Source: Mytilus edulis
Taxonomy: Eukaryota; Mollusca; Bivalvia; Mytilida; Mytilidae
Assembly (NCBI RefSeq): GCF_963676685.1
Contig: NC_092351.1
Span: 44,382,733 to 44,446,732 of the forward strand
Reading direction: 5' to 3'
Length of the DNA stretch: 64,000 nt
The notes below the pieces were generated by a model. That model saw only the letters and a program-made list of their open reading frames with translations, did not search any database and was not told where the DNA came from. The stretch's first letter is position 1; every line of letters starts with the position of its first letter. Below, in pieces: positions 1-11,330 of this stretch. The position numbers were made by a program, and so were the translations under genes.

Positions 1-425
1 TATTTCTGGTACCTTTGACAATGCACAACGTTTTACAGTTTGGCACTTACACTGTTTAACTTTTCTTTGGATTGACTATGCAGATGTTGTGTAAATTAAG
101 TACGCAACTTATTAAAACTGGTTGACATCTACATAAAGTATCGACGTACATATCTTCATGAAATATTTAAACATGAAATCGTTTCTCTTAAAATGCACTA
201 TCAATTTTAATGTATACACAAAACAAATGTCTTCAATATTGCTCCTTGCAGGCGATGGGGCTGCAGTCCCCTCTAAATGGAGATATATACCGTTTTTATC
301 TTTTTACGCACCAAAAGGTCTTGGTGTTGTGATTCCTATTACCTTAAATCCTAGTTTTCTGCACTGAAAACGAACTCAGTTTTACAGAAGATAACCATCT
401 TCTTAATTACAACATTTAATTCCAG

Positions 426-691
426 AATTAAAGAATGTATTGCATGCCAATGTTTATGGAGAACACATCGCCGTGAAGACAGTTGTGAATCACCTTAATG
501 CTCATTTTATGAATGAAAATCCGTCAAAAGCCTTGGCGTTCTCCTTCCATGGTGGACCAGGAACAGGAAAGACTTTGATCACCAAAATATTAGTGAACCA
601 TTTGTACAAAAAAGGCTTTAAAAGTCAGTTTGTTAATATGGTTGTAGCTACTAGAGATTTTCCTCACAAACAGACAACAGGAAATGCTAAG
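426..691 (+). CDS. Torsin exon with Walker A
   Basis: Acceptor TTCCAG ends at 425 and donor GTGAAG starts at 692. The exon begins with the last two bases of a split codon and ends in phase 0. It carries GGPGTGKT followed by an I-T-K-I-L helix and the DFPH motif found at the same place in human torsin-1A. Confidence 0.92.
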
Positions 692-3600
692 GTGAAGTAC
701 AATTCGGTTCTATTTTCCAATCTAATTTAATTGGTGAAATAAGTGATAAGATAGTCATAAGATGAATATAGCATAAACTATATTTCGTTTTAAACTAGTT
801 TTCTTTTTATCGAGTATGACGAAGATAGAAGGTATCAACAAACAGTTTGGATGTTGTTCTCCTAAACAAATGAATATAACATCCCAATTTTACGATAATG
901 GTGTTATAAAGCGCATAAATTTAGATATGATCCATATAAACTACTTAATTCTTTGACTAACATTATAATCAAAGGTTGTCAATTTAATACCTTAGTCAAA
1001 TCTTTAAATTTCGTTTTATTGGTACTTACATTGATTATGTTTAAAAAAAAATGTTTTTGTGTTTAATATGTTGGATGTGTTCTGATTGCTACTATATAAT
1101 GAAATTTGATGCGACTGTCATACAAGTTAAAGGTTTAGCTAGCTATTAAACCAGGTTTAATCTGCCATTTTCTACATCAGAAAATGTCTGTACCAAGTCA
1201 GGAATATGACGGTTGTTATCTTTTTGTTTGATGTGTTTGAGCTTTTGATTTTGCCATTTAATTAGGATCATTTGGTTTTGAATTTCCTCGGAGTTCAGTC
1301 TTTTTTTAATTGAGAAACCATGATTAATCTAATAGTTATGCTTGGCTTTCTACAAAATAGTAACTGCAGTATTCTTTTGACGTACTTTTATGTAAGTAGG
1401 TTGTGTGTCGCGTACTAATTTGTGTAGTTCGGTCAATTGTTATTGGTTATTAGTATGTGTACATTTCTTGTGCTTTCCTCCATTGTCCCAGGTTAGGAAA
1501 GAATTTGGCACAAGTAATTAATCAAGCAATAATGTTTTACCCTGCCACATTATGTATGTAAATGTCCAAGGTCAGTGACTTGTAATTCAGTGGTGGTCGT
1601 TTGATTTACATATCATATTTACTTTCTTTAATATTTCGTACTTCAATCATGCCGATAACTGATTTTCTATTTTGAATTGTTTCATAACTGTGATTTATTC
1701 GCTTTTTATAGTTTACTACGCGATATGGGTATTCACAGCGTTGACGGCCACTTGGAAACCTATATGTGTTAACCTCTATGTCATTTTGTCTCCGGTAGAA
1801 ATGTTCCCATTTGCAATCATACCACGTCATCTGATTATTAGCTCACAAGGGCCAGTAGGGCCCCGTGTGAGCTTATGTCATCACTTGGCGTCCGTCGTCG
1901 TCAGTCGTCGTTGTCTGTCGTCGTAAATTATCTCTGCAACTACTGGGCCAAATACCTTCAAATTTAAACTAAATGTTTCTTACGGTATCTGGTAAATAAA
2001 TTGTATCCGCAGTTTTGATCGATCGACAAAAATTTTAAAGCAAATCTGCTTAGAGAAAATTGTTCAATCGGTCAAGATCTATTAGCCCTGATTTTTTTCA
2101 GACGAATCGAACAACCCCATTGGTTGTTTGCTGCCACTAAATTTGTAGTTTTAAGGAATTTTTGCAGTTTTTTGTTATTATCTTGGACATTATTATAGAT
2201 AGATATTTACTGTTTCCAGCAATGATATTTAACAAAGTAAGATCTAGATAAAAGTTGTATGACCAAAATTGTCAATTGACCCCTGAAAGACAATTTTACA
2301 ATATTTGTTCATCAAGTTTAAATACATTTAAAAATCTTCTCCTCTGACACTATTGTGACTAATTCTTCTTAACTTTAAATGAATATTCCTTCAATAATCT
2401 AGTTTATGAATTGTATCCGATTTTTTTTAACAATCAACAAATATTGCTGCCATGGCTAAAAGTAGAACATCGGGGTCAAATGCAGTTTTTGGCTTATACC
2501 TTAGAAACTAAAGCATTTAGATCAAATCTGACATAGGGGGTAAAATTGTCCAAAAGGTCAAAATCAATCAGCCCTCAAATTTTCAGACAAACCGAACAAC
2601 TCCTTGGGTTACTGTCACTTAATGGGTTATTTTAAGGAAATTTTACAGTTTTGGTTATTATCTTGAATAGTATTGAAGATAAAGATAAACTGTGAACAGC
2701 AAAAATCTTCAGGAAAGTAAGATCTACAAAAACATTTATGACCAAAATTGTCAATTGAACACATGGGAAGTTATTGTCCTTTAAGGACAATTCAACACAC
2801 GTTGTTTATGATTTTTTTAAATTTCAAAAATCTTCCCAAATGAATCAAGTATAAAATTTGTATTTTATTTCCTTGTACGTCAAGAAACATAGACACTAGT
2901 TATATGGATAAAATGAAACATATGGGTTCAATGCATTTATTTGCTTTTGAGGAAAATATGACAGATACAATGAACATTTAAATGACATTTTTAAGCCACT
3001 CATAAATATTGAAAAGCGAAAATAATTATTGATGAAAGATTAAAGCAAAAAATAACAGGTGATCGATTCAGACTCTTGAAAGCCTCTTGTTATATTACAC
3101 CCGTTTGTATCAAGATAAAACGTTTGACTGTTTTGCAGGTAAAACTTAAAAAGTTAATAGAAGACAAAATAAAACGATGTGAGCAATCAATCTTTATATT
3201 TGACGAAGCGGATAAACTATCACCTGATCTTTTAAACATATTAAAACCATATCTGGATCACCACGAGCACATTGACAACATCGTTTATAGAAAAGCCATC
3301 TTCATTTTCTTGAGGTAATTTATTTTAAACATTTTGCTTAACAGCGAACAATTCAGTTTGATGTTTATGTGTACAGTCAAATCAAAACCATCCAACAGTC
3401 TGCAGATAGAGTGAACATAACACTGTGTCTAAACATATCTGAATTTACCACAGAATATAAAATTGAAAATGACTGAAATATTACCAAAATATCTATTGTT
3501 CAGATCACAATGTACATGTAGTGAAAAATTTGTTATCTAGAGAATTCCCTTCGGGATTGCATTGGTTTTCTGGAATCTAGAATACACATGATACGTTAAT

Positions 3601-5421
3601 AATGTATATTGTCTGTCCTGATGCACGAGCTCGAGTGGATTCAGCGTCTCAATTTTATAATTATTGTTTTCAATATGCACTGCGTATGTATTTTCTATAG
3701 ATAGTTTCAACGTTACGATGTCACCAAAAACTTAAGGTTACCAAAGGTTAAACAAAAAAGATGGACACTTTTTGTAAATACTTTTTTGCAAAATAACTGA
3801 GACCTCCTTCGGTTTTTCCTTAGATTCGTGGTGCTCATTAGTTTGCGTTTTTATTTTTGATATAGGTTGTGTCTTATAACTTTAATCATTTCAAAACTCA
3901 AAGACAATCAATAATTTTTTTGTTTTAGTAACACAGCTGGCCCAATGTTGACCCAACACATGATTGATTTCTGGCGTGATGGCAAGACTCGTGATGAAAT
4001 TAATTTAAAGGATTTGGAATATATAATTGCTAACTCTGCTGTTAATTCTGCAGGAAGTGAGTAAACTTAATGTGTACAATAAAGAAGGACACATTTGTGT
4101 TTTCTGTTGTTTTGCTTCGATTATATACAGGCGCCAATGTTCTTTTTAAAAACCTGTTGAATTAAACATGAACACTTTATACAGTGAGTTTAACAAAACA
4201 AACTAAATACACTAACACGTACACATACATAACTTAATACTTTATGGGGAGGGTTCAATATGTTTGTGTGCGCTAAAACCTCCCTTAAAAATGGATGAAT
4301 GGTGTTACAGCACAATATAAAAACAAGAAATAAAGGAATATTTTGAAAAAAAGGTTGATTCACCAGATCCACACACTCACGCAAAACAAACTTAAAGACT
4401 CTAAGTGCCTTCCATAGAGTACTCACAGTGCAAACCAATACATACTAGTAAAGAATAGTATCAATCAGTACACGTTTGATGGATTAAGTGTAAAGCCAGG
4501 CGTCAACACAACTAGAAGATTATGCTTGTGCAGTTCAAAATTATAACATATCGAGAAAATGTAGTACCGATAATATCTATGGCTGCTTGCAGCAATCTTC
4601 ACTTATGTCTGGATTGAATAACAAAATAATAATGTACTGATAATCAAGGATATTATGACTAGCTCGTTTTGAATTAAGAATAAGTTTTACAGAATCATTT
4701 CTTTACGTTCCATGTAATAATATGGATAATTAGATCTCTAGTACACAGTCAGTACCATATTTGATAAAGTGATATTTAAATACTCATTAAATTAGTTTCT
4801 CGAAGTCAATTAGGATTGAATAACAACTGAAGATAACTCAATTTAATCAGTCGTATATATTTTTTGATAAAATCTTATCAGAAGTGGTTCAGTGTGTGTT
4901 TTTCTATAGTACTAGCTATAGGTTTATTACAGTAACAAATAAGTAAATGTTAAGCAAAAATATATTAGTTTTCAATTTTAAGACTATTTTTGTTACAGTA
5001 TTCATCTTTAATTTCGATATAATTAAAACAGTTTAAAAAGTGAATGTTTTCACTTTGATCTGAAATTGGTCACAAATGTATAACTTTGGTTCGTTTAAAA
5101 CTTATACAAGTTGAAAGTAATTCAAAAATTTGAATATTACATTTTCTTTTAGGTGGATATTACAAGAGTGATCTTATATCCCATCATCTTATCACAGCAT
5201 TTATTCCATTTCTACCTATTGAAAAAGAGCATGTGGTTCATTGCATTAAGCATCACCTAGTAGCGAAAGGGCATTATGACACTCCGATTAATAAAATTGA
5301 AGAAATTGCTCAGCAACTTCACTTTTACCCAAATGAAACAGACAAAGTGTTCTCATCGACAGGTTGCAAGAGGGTAGAAGAGAAAGTTGATTACATAATG
5401 GGAGAAAAAGATCAAAGCTGA
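426..5421 (+). CDS. Torsin-family AAA+ ATPase, 5'-partial gene (4 exons visible)
   Basis: Torsins are AAA+ ATPases of the ER lumen and nuclear envelope that work with LAP1/LULL1-type activators. Four exons join in frame: 426-691, 3139-3314, 3929-4056 and 5153-5421, about 278 residues. All introns are GT-AG and the phases match at every junction. In order the protein has Walker A (551-574), Walker B FIFDEAD (about 3193-3213), the sensor-1 region FLSNTAG split over exons 2 and 3, a DFWRDGK segment, a PFLP segment, and the torsin sensor-2 motif GCK (5362-5370) with its redox cysteine. The stop is TGA at 5419-5421. The signal peptide and N-terminal hydrophobic segment are missing, so a first exon must lie further left or be unrecognised in 1-425. 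Walker A reads GGPGTGKT where torsins I recall have Asn last. The family call is secure; which torsin paralogue is not. Confidence 0.93.
1085..1310 (+). repeat. R2 dispersed repeat copy in torsin intron
   Basis: This copy contains TTGATGCGACTGTCATACAA, GCTAGCTATTAAACCAGG and TGACGGTTGTTATC in the same order as copies near 6145, 7925, 37525, 39845 and 57880. It lies in the first visible torsin intron. Confidence 0.8.
1480..1600 (+). repeat. R3 dispersed repeat, 5' part
   Basis: The stretch CCAGGTTAGG ... CCTGCCACATTATGTATGTA ... CTTGTAATTCAGTG parallels the start of the longer copy at 26525-26875. The 3' part of the family is absent here. Confidence 0.6.
1843..2860. repeat. R8 bivalve-type repeat with internal ~490 bp duplication
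   Basis: The left end is GAGCTTATGTCATCACTTGG followed by a GTCCGTCGTCGTC-type run. Two diverged halves follow in tandem. TCAGACGAATCGAACAAC near 2098 matches TCAGACAAACCGAACAAC near 2582, and ACCAAAATTGTCAATTGA near 2261 matches the same string near 2740. There is no open reading frame. The copy sits wholly inside the torsin intron between exons 691 and 3139. Confidence 0.7.
3139..3314 (+). CDS. Torsin exon with Walker B
   Basis: Acceptor TTGCAG ends at 3138 and donor GTAATT starts at 3315. The exon encodes the basic helix VKLKKLIEDK, then SIFIFDEADKL (Walker B with the DE pair), and a KPYLDHHEHID segment matching the torsin region before sensor 1. It ends in phase 2; AG plus T from the next exon makes the Ser of FLSN. 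Confidence 0.92.
3929..4056 (+). CDS. Torsin exon, sensor-1 side and DFWR segment
   Basis: Acceptor TTTTAG ends at 3928 and donor GTGAGT starts at 4057. The coding content SNTAGPM ... HMIDFWRDGKTRDEI aligns with the SNAG ... LDFWRSGK region of human torsin-1A. It ends in phase 1. Confidence 0.9.
5153..5421 (+). CDS. Torsin terminal exon with GCK sensor 2
   Basis: Acceptor CTTTTAG ends at 5152. The exon encodes GYYKSDLI, the torsin FIPFLP segment, a helical lid, and STGCKRVEEKVDYI close to the C-terminus. It ends with GEKDQS and a TGA. The GCK cysteine used in torsin redox sensing is present. Confidence 0.92.
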
Positions 5422-5526
5422 TGTATTCAAAAGTAACACAAAGTGAAACTATGATACATGAATTTTCCATGTTTTTCCTTTCGTTATAGACTTCTACCTA
5501 CTCGATAGATAGCTTACTAGTAACTT

Positions 5527-5532
5527 AATAAA
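5527..5532 (+). promoter_or_regulatory. Likely torsin polyadenylation signal
   Basis: A canonical AATAAA lies 106 bases after the torsin stop codon, the first such hexamer downstream. Confidence 0.6.
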
Positions 5533-6989
5533 GACTTTAAAGAGAAAGGAATATTATCTATTTCTAATCTGTATAGATTCCGTTGGGTGTGTGAACAAAG
5601 AGTGTTATTTGGATAGCAGGAGAGCTTCTCTCTGTTTTTAGAATTAATAAAACTATTATGTAACATATATCTGTCTTTTGAATACATCTATACATTGAGA
5701 AAACAAAAAGTGTCCATAGTACACGGATGTGAACTTCAACTTCATAAAAAAACTACCTCGATTAGACGGGTGGGCAAACGGACGAATGAACGGACGTACG
5801 ACGGACAAGACCGAAAAACACAATGCCCCTTATGATAAAAATAATATACTCAGTAGCTACAGTTCAACTAAACAGGGAACTAATCAATTCATTAGTTAAA
5901 AAAAGGGTTTATAGACTTTCAAAAATTAGAATGAAACAGTTGGCTCAGGGATAGAATAAACGAACTTAAAATAAAAGAACGTAAAAATGATATTTGTTCA
6001 CAGTTATTGGTCGCTTAGATAAACTGTTAGCATCATCGACTTAAAAATCTGCGCTTTGTACATGTTGTATAAAATTCAAATATACGACACAAATGATCAT
6101 TTATCCAAGTCAACAAATGACAAATAAAGGTATGTTTAATAAACCGCAAAATTGGTTGTTTCATCCTATCAATGAATTAACCATATGGGTACCAAGTCTG
6201 GAATATAACATTTGTGATCCATTCGTTTGATGTGTACGAGGTTTTGATGTTGCCATTTCATTAGTGATTTTCCGTTATGAATTTTCCTATGCGTTCGGTA
6301 TTTTTTTTATTTTCCTTTTTTTCAATTAATTTCATAAAAATTTAATAAGCAGATCGCTCATTATTAATAACTACTTATGAAATTCTTCAGCCATATTCAA
6401 TAGAACTTGCCACAAAAGGAACAAGTTTTAAAGGTGTAATACAACCAAAACATAGTATATTACTTCTGGATTAATATGAAAAAAGGGTAAACAAAAAACT
6501 CTTATATTTGTCAGTTTTGAGACATTAAAACTCTATACAACACTAATAGTACATTTAAACAAAATGATTGGACAAAAGGCAGCGCCTATACAAATCATTC
6601 ATAGAAATTAAAGAAACAACAGACACGCCTTCATCTGCCTCATTGTTATACTTTTACCTCGATTTTGACATACGAAGTCATTTAAGTTTTAGAATCTATG
6701 ACAAATAAGATGATTCAAATTTTGAGATTTTCAATTTCCAAACCTATGTAGCAAAGTACCAACTTCGCCTACATATGGGATACAAATTTCCGAAACCATT
6801 TGGTATTCAAGAGCTTTCAGTTGCTAATCAGACTTAAAAAGTTACCAGTTTTTGAGCAGAAAGTCGATGAACCAAGTGCATTTCAAAAAAAGTCTCGTCT
6901 TTTTTCTAATAGAGTTTAAAATTGGAAGATACCAAAACTTTGTTGGTAAATATTCCGTATCAAAATCACAAATGATAGTATTATACACG
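5533..6989. other. Gene-free spacer with R7 and R2 fragments
   Basis: No supportable gene is visible. At about 5705-5850 there is a short R7 copy (TACACGGATG ... GACGGGTGGGCAAACGGACG ... AATGCCCCTTATG). At about 6145-6310 there is an R2 copy with ACCAAGTCTGGAATATAAC and GGACTTTCCG-like text. The rest is unassigned AT-rich sequence. Confidence 0.6.
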
Positions 6990-7315
6990 ATGGTCTTCGC
7001 GAATAGCTTCTAGGTACTGACGTTGTTTATAATCTTAATAACGTAATATAGTATCCTTTAATGTGTCTTTGTTAATTATTACTTTTACTGTGTAGTCTAT
7101 TTTTGGTAATATCCATTTGACGTGGCTCGGTACTTATACATCCAATCATTGTATTATTGTGCTATGGTAAAAAAAAATCCTGTCTTTCATATTTGCTAGT
7201 TTGCTTTTTCTATATGCCTTTTTGCTGTTCTTTTTTTACATATTTTATTTGTTTTTTATAGTGATTAATATCGTAACACAATATTGACTGCTCTACCCCT
7301 ATATTGGCATTTTTA

Positions 7316-7915
7316 AAATTGAGAATGGAAATGGGGAATGTGTCAAAGAGACCACAACCCGACAATAGAACAGACAACAGCAGAAGGTCACCAACAGGTC
7401 TTCAATGCAGCGAGAAATTCCCGCACACGGAGGCGTCCTTCAGCTAAGCCCTAAACAAATATATATACTAGTTCAGTGATAATGAACGCCATACTAAACT
7501 CCAAATTATACACAAGAAACTAAAATTAACAAGAATGTGTCCTCAGTACACGAATGCCCCACTCGCACTATCATTTTCCATGTTCAGTGGACCGTGAAAT
7601 TGGGGTAAAAACTCTAATTTCGCATTAAAATTAGAAAGATCATATCATAGGGGACATGTGTACTAAGTTTGAAGTCGATTGGACATAAACTTCATCAAAA
7701 ACTACCTTGACCAAAAACTTTAACCTGAAGCGGGACAGACGGACGGACGAACGAACGGACAGACGGACGAACGAACGGACAGACGGACGCACAGACCAGA
7801 AAACATAATGCCCCTCAACTATCGTAGGTGGGGCATAAAAATAATAAAAGACTAACAAAGGCCAGAGGCTCCTGACTTGGGACAGGCGCAAAAATGCGTA
7901 GGGGTTAAACTTGTT
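7316..7915 (-). repeat. R1 element inserted in R2, itself split by R7
   Basis: It starts TTGAGAATGGAAATGGGGAA and continues through CAACAGGTC, GGAGGCGTCCTTCAGCT and CAAGAAACTAAAATTAA. It resumes at about 7843 with AGACTAACAAAGGCCAGAGG. The uninterrupted order is seen at 46100-46320. Minus is given as the sense strand because the 46-47 kb copy is attached to a minus-strand coding remnant. Confidence 0.75.
7530..7842. repeat. R7 element with GACGGACG-type run
   Basis: TACACGAATGCC begins the element and AATGCCCCTCAACTATCGTA is near its end. A run of GACGGACGAACGAACGG units fills 7735-7795. Shorter relatives lie at 5705-5850 and, reversed, at 56330-56415. It splits the R1 copy around it. Confidence 0.65.
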
Positions 7916-8160
7916 TATGTCTATTTATTTTGTATCGCATCGTTGTCAATATAATGGAATTGTATGCAACTACCATACACGAGAAAGGTTAAGCTAGCTA
8001 TAAAACTAGTTTTAATCCACCTTTTCTTCATATCTAAATGCCTGTTCAAAGTCTGGAATATGACAGTTGTTATTCATTCTGTTTATGAGCTTTTAATTTT
8101 GCCATTTGCTAAGGGACTTTCTGTTTAAATTTTTTCTAGGATTTGGATTTTTTTTATTTT

Positions 8161-9325
8161 ACTTTTCCTATACAAGATGGATTGAATAATCTGATAGTAA
8201 TATAGCATATTTCTGATCAGTCATTAATTTTTCACTATTGATTCGTTTATCAATTATTTCATATACAAGAAATAACAAAGACTGATTAATGAAAAAATGT
8301 GATATGGAAAACATGCTCATTTTATTTTTATTTAAAAAAACCGATTTAAAAACAATATGCAACAAAATGTATTACAAAGACTATATTGTTAGAAAAGACA
8401 TTAAAATAAATTCTATACAAAAAATACATAATCAACAAATAAAAACATAATTGCAACATCAATTACACTCCTTCAACTCAAACTGTGAAAGAAAGTTTTT
8501 GGACAAATAAAACTAAGTCTAGCAATCACCATTCCATTATTCTTACAAACAAGGTAAAACAAGTTCATTTCCTATAGTAACTAAACAGTTCCATGTTTGT
8601 CAAAATAAAAATCGTCTTTAAGCTCTAGATACCTAATTTACAACAACATATTATTTTCAGTACAAAACAATGCTTTTGACTCATTAGCTTGGTAGGCTCT
8701 ACTATTTTATTTAGTTTTTTTGCAATCATGGAATTCAGAAAATAATACAATTTTGCATATAATAACAAAGGCAATGGGCAGAAAAACTAGGAATTAATTT
8801 CTCCAAAGACAGATCTTTAGAGTGAGAATTCAACATAAAAAAAATAAACAAATGCATTGTATCATACAGGTTTTGTATTTGCTTTAAAACTTTATAAAAC
8901 CTCTCACTTTTGATACAGATTTATAAAAAAAAACATAGGATAACAATTGAAATATGCCATGAAGTATAAAGAAAGAATTTAATTCCATTTTGATAAAACT
9001 TTAGTAGTTTTTTTTTCTATATGAACTAATATTTTGAATTAAACAGCATATTCACTTTTGGAAAAAGTATTATTTACCATGAATTACGTCACATGCTCTT
9101 ATGTATATAACAATAGTAATTGTTGATGTACATATGGATTTGGCAAATATTTGTCATTACAAACATTTTTTTCTTGGAATACAGAATGAATAATATTTTT
9201 GTTTTGTTTTGGTAAATTATGTGGTTAACTGACTTTGGAAAAACTGACATAACTTTGCTGAATATCAGTTTTTCAAGAGTCATTAAACTTCATATCTATT
9301 TGATCAATGGACAGTTATTATATAA
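8161..9325. other. Gene-free AT-rich spacer
   Basis: No exon-like open frame, repeat family or RNA gene is recognisable. It contains long A and T runs and short spurious frames only. Confidence 0.5.
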
Positions 9326-10470
9326 AGTTCAATGCTAGAAGAAACTCATAACCTGGGTTAAAAGAGTGAGAAGTAGTCTAAAGTCCAATGCCACTAGAAT
9401 CTAATAATTTGTGCTAGGCAGTGTTAAAATAATGAGATGTAGTTTAAAGTACATGCCACTAGAATCTCATGGTTTCTGATAGACAGTGTTATAAAGAGTT
9501 TAAAGAAGTTTAAAGTCCAATGACACTAGAATCTAATAATTTGTGCTAGGCAGTGTTAAAATAATGAGATGTAGTTTAAAGTACATGCCACTAGAATCTC
9601 ATGGTTTCTGATAGACAGTGTTATAAAGAGTTTAAAGAAGGTTAAAGTCCAATGCCTCTAGAAACTCATAACTTGTGCTAGGCAGTACTAAAATAGTGAG
9701 AAGTAGTTTAAAGTGCAATGCCACTAGAATCTCATAACTTTGGCTAGGCAGTACTAAAATAGTGAGAAGTAGTTTAAAGTGCAATGCCACTAGAATCTCA
9801 TAACTTTGGCTAGGCAGTACTAAAGTAGTGAGAAGTAGTTTGAAGTGCAATGCCACTAGAATCTCATAACTAGGCAGTGTAAAACGAGGGAGAAGTAGTT
9901 AAAAGTCCAATGCCACAATAATGTCGTAATTTGTGCTAGACAGTGTTAAAAAAGTACTGTGGATTCATCATTATTCGTCGGAAATCATTTTTCGTGAATT
10001 TTGTTGGTCAAGATGAACCACAAAATTAAATGTTTAATGAACAACCGATTTCTTATAGGCTTGTATGCAAACTTCGGCAAAACCACGAAATTAGATATTC
10101 ACGAACAGGTAATTTTTTCTTAATCCACAAAAATTGGTACCCACGAAAATACACTAATTTACAGTAGTTGGTTTGAGTCCAATGCCACTAGAATTTTATA
10201 AACTGTGATAGGTAGTGAAAAATTGTGAGAAGTACTTTAAAGTCAAATGCCAGAAGAATCTCATTATTTGTGCTAAGATGTGTTAAACGAGTGTGAAGTT
10301 CACATATTTATTTGATCAAAAGACAGTAATTATATAAGTTCCATGCAAATAAATCCCATAACTTTTGCTAGGCAGTTGAAAGAATGAGAAGTAGTCTAAA
10401 GTCCAACATCACTAGAACCTTATTATTTGTATTAGGAAGTGTTTAAAGAGTGAGATACTACTTAATGCTG
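9326..10470. repeat. 66-bp minisatellite, interrupted
   Basis: The unit contains AGTTTAAAGTGCAATGCCAC, TAGAATCTCATAACTT and GGCTAGGCAGTACTAAAA. The AAGTAGTTT marker recurs at 9701, 9767 and 9833, an exact 66-base period. Units at the left end are more diverged and some are shortened. The array is split at 9957-10164 by a small mobile element and resumes at 10167 with decayed units. Because 66 is a multiple of three it yields a false repetitive open frame on the minus strand. Confidence 0.85.
9957..10164. mobile_element. TA-flanked MITE in the minisatellite
   Basis: It starts CTGTGGATTCATCATTATTC and ends CACTAATTTACAG. It is flanked on both sides by TA (9955-9956 and 10165-10166), giving 208 bases. 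Inside are inverted TTCGTG/CACGAA words. TA duplication suggests a Tc1/mariner-type mobiliser. The same sequence is, from memory, abundant in bivalves. Confidence 0.7.
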
Positions 10471-10764
10471 TGTGTTTAGGAAAAAAGCAGAAAATACCAA
10501 GTTTTAAGTATATTTTTTTTAACATGCTACCATGAGACCAATGATGTGGTTTTTAAGAGTGAGAAGTGATGTATCATATATGTCATTATGATAATCAGTT
10601 AAACAACATGGACATATTAAACAACATGTGATATTCATAAAACTTATGTTTGACCTTTTTATAAATGCAAGTTTAAAAATAAGCTAGAGATGCACAACAC
10701 AAAAACATAATATACCATGAAAACTTGTCAAAATATTTCGTGTACATGGGTTGTACTTATTTAA

Positions 10765-11326
10765 GGAGGCTCACGGGTACAAAAATGTCATAAAAAAATT
10801 AAACATTTGTTTTTTTCATAACAAATTTTATTTATTACACTATTAGTTATTACTTTATGATATGATACAAAAATTAACCCCAAAAAAAATTAGGTTTGGC
10901 CCCAGATGACTTTTAATATGTTTATATCATTGAAAAAGCTCCAATTTATCTCCCTTTGGTGCAAAAATGCTATTTTTTGGCATTAGAATTGAAATATCTT
11001 GTTTTACTCATCTGTGACCTATATTTTTTATTATTGTTTTCAAATAAGCTATACATAAACTAAATATTGTAAAATTTAAGCAATTTCTGTAATTAAATTC
11101 TTTTTTTATTTCGATATTACCTGTTTTTCTTTTATTAGTTCAATAGAAAAAAAGTACCTTTACAAAAATGTATGCTTCTTTCAAAGGCAGATTGTGAGCG
11201 TAAATTATCGCTGACCCCTCTTAATTATTTTATTTTCTATCAGGTATAAAATAAAGCTCATTTATAGAAAAAATTAGTAAAATCTTATATTAGATTAAAA
11301 AAAATAATTTAGACCCGCGAGCCCCC
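10765..11326. mobile_element. TTAA-flanked inverted-repeat element
   Basis: The left end GGAGGCTCACGGGT is inverted at the right as ACCCGCGAGCCCCC, 12 of 14 bases matching. TTAA flanks both ends (10761-10764 and 11327-11330), as in piggyBac-type insertions. The interior is AT-rich and has no transposase frame, so the element is non-autonomous. Confidence 0.7.
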
Positions 11327-11330
11327 TTAA

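Larger units (their letters stand above)
6990..8160 (+). repeat. R2 element with long 5' tail, interrupted by R1
   Basis: The left part (about 6990-7315: GATGGTCTTCGCG ... TTGACGTGGCTCGGTACTTA ... TTGACTGCTCTACCCCTAT) and the right part (about 7916-8160: CATCGTTGTCAATATAATGG ... GGGACTTTCTG) correspond to one continuous copy at 57530-58020. The interruption is the R1 element at 7316-7915. Confidence 0.7.

Noticed and set aside
158-367. Open frame upstream of the torsin Walker A exon, considered as torsin exon 1
   Set aside because: It has no signal peptide, none of the expected N-terminal torsin residues and no donor in the right phase.
1606-1926. Overlapping open frames on both strands
   Set aside because: They lie in repeat-derived intron sequence next to the R8 copy; no family content.
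7640-7891. Minus-strand frame with SVRPSVRSFVRLSVR repeats
   Set aside because: It is only the translation of the GACGGACG-type run in repeat R7.
9632-9856. Repetitive leucine-rich frame on the minus strand
   Set aside because: A by-product of the 66-bp minisatellite, whose period is a multiple of three.
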